DNA of 16,981 bases from JAIRTY01 sp050257395 (lineage in GTDB: Bacteria > Actinomycetota > Actinomycetes > Streptosporangiales > Streptosporangiaceae): the NCBI GenBank assembly GCA_050257395.1, contig JBLMWU010000178.1:1-16981 (forward strand). Direction: 5' to 3'. A model generated the notes under the pieces. The model saw only the letters and a program-made list of their open reading frames with translations. It had not been told where the DNA came from and ran no database searches. Made by a program: the position numbers and the translations under genes. Positions 12,853-16,981 of the stretch are shown one piece after another. Within the stretch, counting starts at the first letter, position 1, and each line of letters opens with the position of its first letter.

Positions 12853-14589
12853 TCAGGAATTGCCTGCGCGGCCGGGGCCGACCCGCTGCAGCAGGTTCGT
12901 GCGGTAGATCAGGATCTCGCGGCCCGCGACCCGGCGGACCGCGGCGGGCGGCCCGAAGCGGCGTTCCACGTCAGCGACGGTGAGGTTCTCGGTGGGCCAC
13001 AGGCGCTGCCGGCCCGCGACGGCGAACGTGGCGTCGTGCCCGGCCGCGCGGTACCAGCTCAGGTCGGTCTCCCAGTGGTAGATCGAGCCGCCCGGAGTCA
13101 CGGCGCGGACCTGGACCGCGTTCCCGGACTCCAGGGTGACCGTGGAGGCGTCCCAGTAGCCGGCGATGCCGTAGCGCAGCCCGTGCGCCCGCAGCCAGCT
13201 GGCCAGCGCCGTGGCGGCGGGCCGGGCGGGCGGCCGCACCGCGGCGGCGGCCAGCGGCAGCACGGCGGCCAGGACGGCCGCGGTGAGCACCAGCCGGACC
13301 CGCGGCGCTGGCGCCGGCCCGGCGGGCGGCACACACCCGGGGCGCGGCGCGGGCACGGGACCGGCCGGGAGGGGCGCCCGCGCCGCGAGGGTGGCCGGGA
13401 CGAGCGCGCGCGCCGCGAGCACTGCGCCGCAGGGCAGCACGGCCGCGATCTCCCGCCAGTTGTGCAGGTTCGGCAGCGCGGACACCGCGTACACGCCGAG
13501 GTTGATCACGATGGTGGCGCACAGCAGCTGCTCCGCCCGGTACCCGGTGCGCCAGCCGCGGATGACCCGGGCGAAGCCGAACCCGGCCGCGGCCAGGCAG
13601 GCCGCCCCGAACACGGCGGCCGCCATGCCCAGGGCGGTACGGGGCACCGGGACCGGCACCCCGGACATGGCCGCCACGCCCCGCAGGGTGACCAGCAGAT
13701 GCCGCGGCCACAGGGCCGGGGCGGCGAGCTGCGACGGCGGCGGGACCGTCGCGTACGCGCTGGCGCGCTGCATGACCACGCGGGTCGCCAGGGCCAGCGC
13801 CACCGACGCGGCGGCTGCCACCGCGAGCGCCGCCTCAGCGCTGCGGAGCTTCCGGGCGGCCAGCATCCGGTAGCCGCACACGAGCAGGATCGCGGGCACG
13901 GCGACGTAGCGGACGGTCGCATCGCCCACCTGCCCGGCCCACAGGATCAGTGTGAGCAGCGGCGGGGTGAAGCGCCGGGCCGGCGCCCGGTCGATCAGCA
14001 GGTACGCGGCGAGCAGGTAGGCGGCGGTGCCGATGTGGTCGGGCTCCTCCACCAGCACGGCCACACCCTGGCGCAACACCAGCGGCGCGGCCAGGACCGC
14101 GATCACCACCGCCGCCCGGGCGGCCCGGGCAGCACCGCGGCTGCCGGTGACTGCCACCGCCACCGCGCTGGCGGCGACGATCAGGTACGTCAGCGCCGAG
14201 CCGACGTGGCCGGAGAGGTCAGTCAGCCCGAAGACCAGCTCGCTCAGCGCGTACACCGGCAGTTCGAGCGTGTAGTAGTTCGCGTCGGCGATGATCCAGC
14301 CGGGCAGCAGTACCTGCCCGTGCAGGATGTCCCACGCTTGCAGCGCCGGGTTGGCCCCGTCCGAGATCGTCACGCTGCCGAGCGAGATCCGCACCAGCAC
14401 AGCCAGCAGGGCGGCGGCGCCGCCCGCCCACGCCGCCGCAACCCACCAGCGGCCGGCCCGGGACGGGCTGGCCGCGTCCTGCTGGCCCTCGCCGGGCCGG
14501 GTTGCCTGAGCCGGCGGCCTGTCCAGCGCGGCGGACCGGGGATTGGGACTGGGTTTGGGGCTGCCTGGCTCCTGCTCATCGACGCCCAC
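12853..14589 (-). CDS. Multi-pass membrane protein, possibly GT-C glycosyltransferase-like
   Basis: A 578-residue integral membrane protein. A 45-residue disordered N-terminus (Pro/Ser/Gln) precedes about 10-12 hydrophobic segments, the clearest at 48-68, 130-149, 157-178, 186-200, 228-245, 252-272, 317-341, 354-371, 380-400 and 431-450. A soluble C-terminal domain (about 455-578) includes YGIAGYWDASTVTLESG and an LTVADVERRFG element. The first outside loop carries SDGANPALQAWDIL (76-89) and NYYTLELPVYAL; an acidic residue after helix 1 and this general layout recall GT-C lipid-phosphate-sugar glycosyltransferases, but no diagnostic motif is complete. Loop 400-430 is Pro/Ala-rich. The GTG at 14589 lacks a good ribosome binding site. 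It stands alone between a convergent operon and an HTH gene. Function is not assigned. Confidence 0.8.
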   Translation of the reverse strand: MGVDEQEPGSPKPSPNPRSAALDRPPAQATRPGEGQQDAASPSRAGRWWVAAAWAGGAAALLAVLVRISLGSVTISDGANPALQAWDILHGQVLLPGWIIADANYYTLELPVYALSELVFGLTDLSGHVGSALTYLIVAASAVAVAVTGSRGAARAARAAVVIAVLAAPLVLRQGVAVLVEEPDHIGTAAYLLAAYLLIDRAPARRFTPPLLTLILWAGQVGDATVRYVAVPAILLVCGYRMLAARKLRSAEAALAVAAAASVALALATRVVMQRASAYATVPPPSQLAAPALWPRHLLVTLRGVAAMSGVPVPVPRTALGMAAAVFGAACLAAAGFGFARVIRGWRTGYRAEQLLCATIVINLGVYAVSALPNLHNWREIAAVLPCGAVLAARALVPATLAARAPLPAGPVPAPRPGCVPPAGPAPAPRVRLVLTAAVLAAVLPLAAAAVRPPARPAATALASWLRAHGLRYGIAGYWDASTVTLESGNAVQVRAVTPGGSIYHWETDLSWYRAAGHDATFAVAGRQRLWPTENLTVADVERRFGPPAAVRRVAGREILIYRTNLLQRVGPGRAGNS

Positions 14590-14703
14590 GGCGGAAGCTT
14601 ATTCACGCCGCTGGCCGGCACTTTCTTGATTTGTCCTGTTCTTGGTGCATCCCAGCCGCGACCTGTGCCTCGGGTCTTGCGCCGGGCGGTGAGGCGCTGC
14701 GGT

Positions 14704-15132
14704 TTATGCCGTGGCCTCGTTGTCCGGGTTACCTGCCAGCATGCGGGCGGCCGCGGCCTGCTGGTCATCCATGCCCTGATGGCCGTATGGGCTGCGGTAG
14801 CTTGCCTGCTGGTCGATCCACCGGCTGTGGGCCTCCCACGCGGATTGCTTGGTGGTGCCCAGGGCAGCGCCAATCTGTGCCCACGAGGCACCCGCTGCGC
14901 GTGCGGACCGCACCGTGAGCTGGCGGCCGTAGGCGGCCTTGCGGGCGATCAGCTCGCTGAGAGCGAGCAATTCCAGGGCCTCTTGCTGTGATAGGGGCCC
15001 GGCGCCGGGCTGCTCTTGTGCGGGCAGGTCGTCAGCGCCGGGCGCGAGGAGGTCTCGCATGCGCAATTCGTCGTAGCGGGCGACGGCGGTGGCGAGGGTG
15101 TGCTGGTTCTCAAGACTGGCCGGTGTCGTCAT
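14704..15132 (-). CDS. Helix-turn-helix DNA-binding protein
   Basis: A 142-residue probable transcriptional regulator. A helical N-terminal part (about 10-30) and a linker lead to LALSELIARKAAYGRQLTVR (56-75) and the helix-turn-helix ARAAGASWAQIGAALGTTKQSAWEAHSRWID (77-107), with SWAQIGAALG as first helix and TKQSAWEAHSRW as recognition helix. The C-terminal 30 residues (QASYRSPYGHQGMDD...) look unstructured. Similar HTH units occur in many uncharacterised actinobacterial proteins. I use the ATG at 15132, with GGGTGGGG just upstream; a TTG at 15168 would add 12 residues but begins inside the inverted repeat. The repeat at 15137-15174 covers the ribosome binding site, so either autorepression or RNA-level control is plausible. 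The 14590-14703 gap and 15175-15278 hold no supported gene. Confidence 0.75.
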   Translation of the reverse strand: MTTPASLENQHTLATAVARYDELRMRDLLAPGADDLPAQEQPGAGPLSQQEALELLALSELIARKAAYGRQLTVRSARAAGASWAQIGAALGTTKQSAWEAHSRWIDQQASYRSPYGHQGMDDQQAAAARMLAGNPDNEATA

Positions 15133-15136
15133 GTCC

Positions 15137-15174
15137 CCACCCTTGGCGTCAGGCTGTCCTGACGTCAAGGGTGG
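15137..15174. promoter_or_regulatory. 16-bp-arm inverted repeat over the HTH gene's translation start region
   Basis: CCACCCTTGGCGTCAG (15137-15152) and CTGACGTCAAGGGTGG (15159-15174) pair at 15 of 16 positions around a six-base loop. The inner part includes the palindrome TGACGTCA (15160-15167). On the leftward transcript the 3' arm carries the AAGGGTGG that serves as ribosome binding site, four bases before the ATG at 15132. It may be the protein's own operator or an RNA stem that hides the binding site. Confidence 0.6.
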
Positions 15175-15278
15175 CCGGCTGGATTACGCTGCCGGCGTGA
15201 CAGCAGGGCGCTGACCTGCCGGCTCCGGGTGCTGGACGCCAGCTCCGGCCGGGCGCAGCGCACGACCGCGCTGGCCGT

Positions 15279-16157
15279 TCATGACGCGGCAGGCCCGTCT
15301 GCGACGAGGAACGGGCGGAGCACTGCCAGCAGCTCGGTGGTGTCCGTGATCGGGATCGTGTGATGCGTCGCGCCGGGAAGCTCCGCCACCGTGACGTTCG
15401 GCAGGTGCTGGCGGGCGCGCGCCGCGGCGGTGACGGCATCGTGTGCCCGGCTGTGCCCCGCCACGACGATGAGGGTGGGCACCTTCATCCGGGCAAGCTC
15501 GTCAGGTCGCGGCCGCTTGGGCAGCACGATCCGCATTCGGCCACACGCCGTCGCGGACAAGATGAGCTCCAGCCACTCGGGCTGCAATGGACGGCCAGCC
15601 GTCTCCCACCCAAGGAGCCAGCGCAGGGAGGCCGGGCGTGGCCGGATCAGCTGCGGGATCGCCCGCAGACGATAGGCGAGCCCAAGCGGTGCGAAGCAGT
15701 CGGTGGGGTCCAGCAGCGCGAGCCGCCGCACCCTGTCTTGCGAGCGGATCGCGTAAGCGAGGGCCATCCAGGCGCCGTAGGAGTGGCCGACGAGATCGGC
15801 CTGCCTGGCATCAAGCTGGTCCAGGATCTCGCCGCACCAGCGGGCCACATCCTCCCGGGTCCGCATCGCGCGCTCCGAGGGTACGCTGCGGCCCGGCTGG
15901 CCAATGGGATCGACCGCGACAACCCGCCGTCCGGCCCCAAGCCCGCCCGCCACAGCGGACCACGCCGTGGCGGTGGCGCCGCCTCCAGGAAGCAGCAGCA
16001 CGACACCGCCCTGGGGCACGCCGGAAGCGAGCAGGTGAGTGTCACCGAAGGTGGTCGGGACGGTCAGCGACTCGACGGGGATGGGCCAGCGGTCGACACA
16101 GCGCTGGTAGGCGGCGCTGAACGCCGTCTGCCGGCCGGATGCCGGCGTCGTGCGCAT
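15279..16157 (-). CDS. Alpha/beta hydrolase
   Basis: Soluble hydrolase of 292 residues, normal for the single-domain family. Features: oxyanion-hole region LLPGGGATATAW (55-66), DPIGQPGRS after strand 4 (83-91), nucleophile elbow GHSYGAW with S126, the likely acid D240 in RAHDAV, and the catalytic histidine in ATHHTIP (H265 or H266). The region between about 145 and 200 forms the cap. I chose the ATG at 16157 because AGGAGG lies four bases upstream; the frame is open for 19 more codons but these would run through the shared operator. The gene diverges from a MarR-type regulator with 56 bases between starts, so it is almost surely that regulator's target. Substrate (ester, lactone, or similar) cannot be told from sequence. 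Confidence 0.9.
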   Translation of the reverse strand: MRTTPASGRQTAFSAAYQRCVDRWPIPVESLTVPTTFGDTHLLASGVPQGGVVLLLPGGGATATAWSAVAGGLGAGRRVVAVDPIGQPGRSVPSERAMRTREDVARWCGEILDQLDARQADLVGHSYGAWMALAYAIRSQDRVRRLALLDPTDCFAPLGLAYRLRAIPQLIRPRPASLRWLLGWETAGRPLQPEWLELILSATACGRMRIVLPKRPRPDELARMKVPTLIVVAGHSRAHDAVTAAARARQHLPNVTVAELPGATHHTIPITDTTELLAVLRPFLVADGPAAS

Positions 16158-16163
16158 CCCGCC

Positions 16164-16194
16164 TCCTATTATCTCGGACACCGAGATAGTAGGA
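16164..16194. promoter_or_regulatory. MarR operator between divergent hydrolase and regulator genes
   Basis: TCCTATTATCTCGG (16164-16177) and CCGAGATAGTAGGA (16181-16194) pair at 13 of 14 positions around the centre ACA. The core TATCTCGG-ACA-CCGAGATA is perfect. It fills the middle of the 56-base gap between the hydrolase ATG and the MarR ATG. A MarR dimer on this site would cover the -10 element of the hydrolase promoter. Half-site-like CCGAG follows at 16197-16201. Confidence 0.8.
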
Positions 16195-16214
16195 TACCGA
16201 GTATTCTTCGGCAA
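16186..16214 (-). promoter_or_regulatory. Promoter of the alpha/beta hydrolase gene
   Basis: Read leftward, TTGCCG (16214-16209) and TACTAT (16191-16186) are separated by exactly 17 bases, a good match to a housekeeping-type promoter. The -10 lies inside the MarR operator, which gives a direct repression mechanism. Confidence 0.55.
16202..16207 (+). promoter_or_regulatory. -10 element of a probable leaderless MarR transcript
   Basis: TATTCT ends six bases before the ATG at 16214 and no ribosome binding site precedes that ATG. Transcription would then start at or next to the A of the start codon. A -35 hexamer would fall within the MarR operator; none is convincing. Confidence 0.5.
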
Positions 16215-16684
16215 TGCCTGTCCCCAAGCTCAGCCTGGGCGAACAGCGCCGCCTGCGCGTCGTCCATCTCTTGCGGGCCATCTCGGTCGAGCTCGAACTC
16301 GCCCGGGGAGCCTTCGCCCGTGCCAACGGCCTCCACGACACCGACATCCGGGCCCTCATCGAGCTCCTCGACGCAAGCCGCGCGGGCATCTCGGCGACGC
16401 CCGGATGGCTCGGGCGCCGGCTCGGGCTGACCTCGGCCTCCACCACGGAGCTCATCGACCGGCTAGAGGCAGCCGGCCACGTCCACCGCCGGCGGAGCGA
16501 CCAGGACCGCCGCAAGGTAGAGCTTTCGGTGACCGACGAGGCGGTGAGCCTGGGCTGGGACTTCTTCGGCCCGCTCCTTGCCGGCATGGTGGAAGCGATG
16601 GAGACGCAAGCACCCGAGGAGCTGGACGTGGCAGAACAGATGCTCAACCGGGTCATGATCGCCGTTCAGAGCGCTAACCATTAG
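16214..16684 (+). CDS. MarR family transcriptional regulator
   Basis: A 156-residue winged helix-turn-helix repressor, normal length for MarR. The N-terminal dimerisation helix (about 8-38) precedes DIRALIELLDASRAG (44-58), the HTH WLGRRLGLTSASTTELIDRLEAAGHV (65-90) and the wing RRRSDQDRRKVELSVT (92-107), with the DxR motif D98-R99 neighbourhood typical of MarR wings. The C-terminal helix (about 112-150) completes the dimer interface. The gene diverges from the alpha/beta hydrolase across a 31-bp inverted repeat and appears to be leaderless. Ligand unknown: a phenolic acid or a substrate of the hydrolase is a reasonable guess. After its stop a short CCGGG/CCCGG pair (16685-16707) may act as terminator; 16708-16823 shows no gene. 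Confidence 0.92.
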   Translation: MPVPKLSLGEQRRLRVVHLLRAISVELELARGAFARANGLHDTDIRALIELLDASRAGISATPGWLGRRLGLTSASTTELIDRLEAAGHVHRRRSDQDRRKVELSVTDEAVSLGWDFFGPLLAGMVEAMETQAPEELDVAEQMLNRVMIAVQSANH

Positions 16685-16823
16685 CCGGGAGCACCAGCAC
16701 CACCCGGGCGCCCGAGCCAGGCAGATGACTTACTGCTGCGCTACTCCAGTGCCGGCGGGCGGCAGGGGCACACGAGGCCGATGCGGACGCGCTTCCTGCA
16801 GCCGACCGTACCGGCTGTTCAGG

Positions 16824-16981
16824 TCAGGCCATCGCGGCGCGGGCCCGCTCGCCCTGGCCCGCCGGTCTCGCCTTGGCGCGCTCAAGCGGGCCGTGTTGTG
16901 CGAGTTCCCCGGGCGTCAGCTGCCGGCGCAAAGTGCCAAACAGCAGGTCCGCCAGCGGCAGCAGGAAGTTCAGGTTCGTGC
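16824..16981 (-). CDS. C-terminal part of a probable fatty acid hydroxylase/sterol desaturase-like protein
   Basis: The window's right edge cuts a leftward gene; 52 codons up to the TGA at 16824 are visible. The fragment begins TNLNFLLPLADLLFGTLRRQL and ends in a charged Ala/Arg tail. 'NFxxPLxDLLFGT' is the closing motif of the fatty acid hydroxylase superfamily, just after its last histidine cluster, which would lie outside the window. The catalytic His motifs, length and start therefore cannot be checked. Codon use looks coding, with third positions mostly G or C. If the call is right, this is a membrane-bound di-iron enzyme acting on a lipid or sterol. No link to the KstR-type module 4 kb away is implied. 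Confidence 0.5.
   Translation of the reverse strand, partial: TNLNFLLPLADLLFGTLRRQLTPGELAQHGPLERAKARPAGQGERARAAMA

Noticed and set aside
13036..14991. A 651-codon rightward open frame antisense to the membrane protein
   Set aside because: Arg/Gly/Gln-rich nonsense composition spanning two real leftward genes; no hydrophobic or motif structure.
15160..15167. TGACGTCA as a CRE-like activator site
   Set aside because: That element belongs to eukaryotic bZIP factors; here it is simply the inner part of the 16-bp inverted repeat.
1..16981. CRISPR array, tRNA or rRNA gene, insertion sequence, prophage
   Set aside because: No regularly spaced direct repeats, no tRNA-like cloverleaf with a CCA-type end that I could see, no transposase or phage proteins.

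Overview
The window is very GC-rich, with GTG/TTG as well as ATG starts, tight 4-base overlaps and hairpin terminators without T-runs. Its gene families (GTP-type PEP carboxykinase, F420-dependent luciferase-like oxidoreductase, KstR-type operators, GntR/HutC-type site) point to a chromosomal segment of an actinomycete (Actinomycetota). I cannot place it below that level. There is no rRNA, tRNA, CRISPR array, insertion sequence or phage gene.

Layout. (1) 115-3433, leftward: a three-gene ABC-2 exporter operon (ATPase, then two permeases), translationally coupled, with an inverted repeat in its leader. (2) 3633-5447, leftward: PEP carboxykinase, followed by a long hairpin terminator. (3) 5448-5724: divergent intergenic region with a palindrome matching the HutC/DasR operator core. 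(4) 5725-6638, rightward: a four-helix DUF4405-like membrane protein overlapping a 108-residue two-helix protein. (5) 6738-7163: a small beta-rich protein whose reading frame runs on through a hairpin into the neighbouring convergent gene. (6) 6998-9216, leftward: a CrtC/AttH-like lipocalin-type protein and an APH-like phosphotransferase. (7) 9461-10301, rightward: two small conserved-looking proteins. (8) 10359-12708, rightward: an F420-type LLM oxidoreductase overlapping a KstD/fumarate-reductase-like flavoprotein. (9) 12853-14589, leftward: a large multi-pass membrane protein, possibly GT-C. (10) 14704-15132, leftward: a helix-turn-helix protein with a 16-bp-arm hairpin over its ribosome binding site. 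(11) 15279-16684: a divergent alpha/beta hydrolase / MarR pair sharing a 31-bp operator. (12) From 16824 to the right edge: the C-terminal end of what looks like a fatty acid hydroxylase/sterol desaturase-type protein.

The most interesting point is that the same 14-base sequence, TGAAACACGTTCTA, sits in front of both the leftward phosphotransferase/lipocalin-like operon (9247-9260) and the rightward LLM/flavoprotein operon (10334-10347). It fits the published KstR consensus TNNAACNNGTTNNA exactly. This suggests a TetR-family, KstR-like co-regulated module of about 5.7 kb for steroid, terpenoid or other lipid catabolism, with two uncharacterised small genes between the operators. The MarR/hydrolase operator, the hairpin before the HTH gene and the GntR-type palindrome beside PEP carboxykinase are three further, separate regulatory devices.
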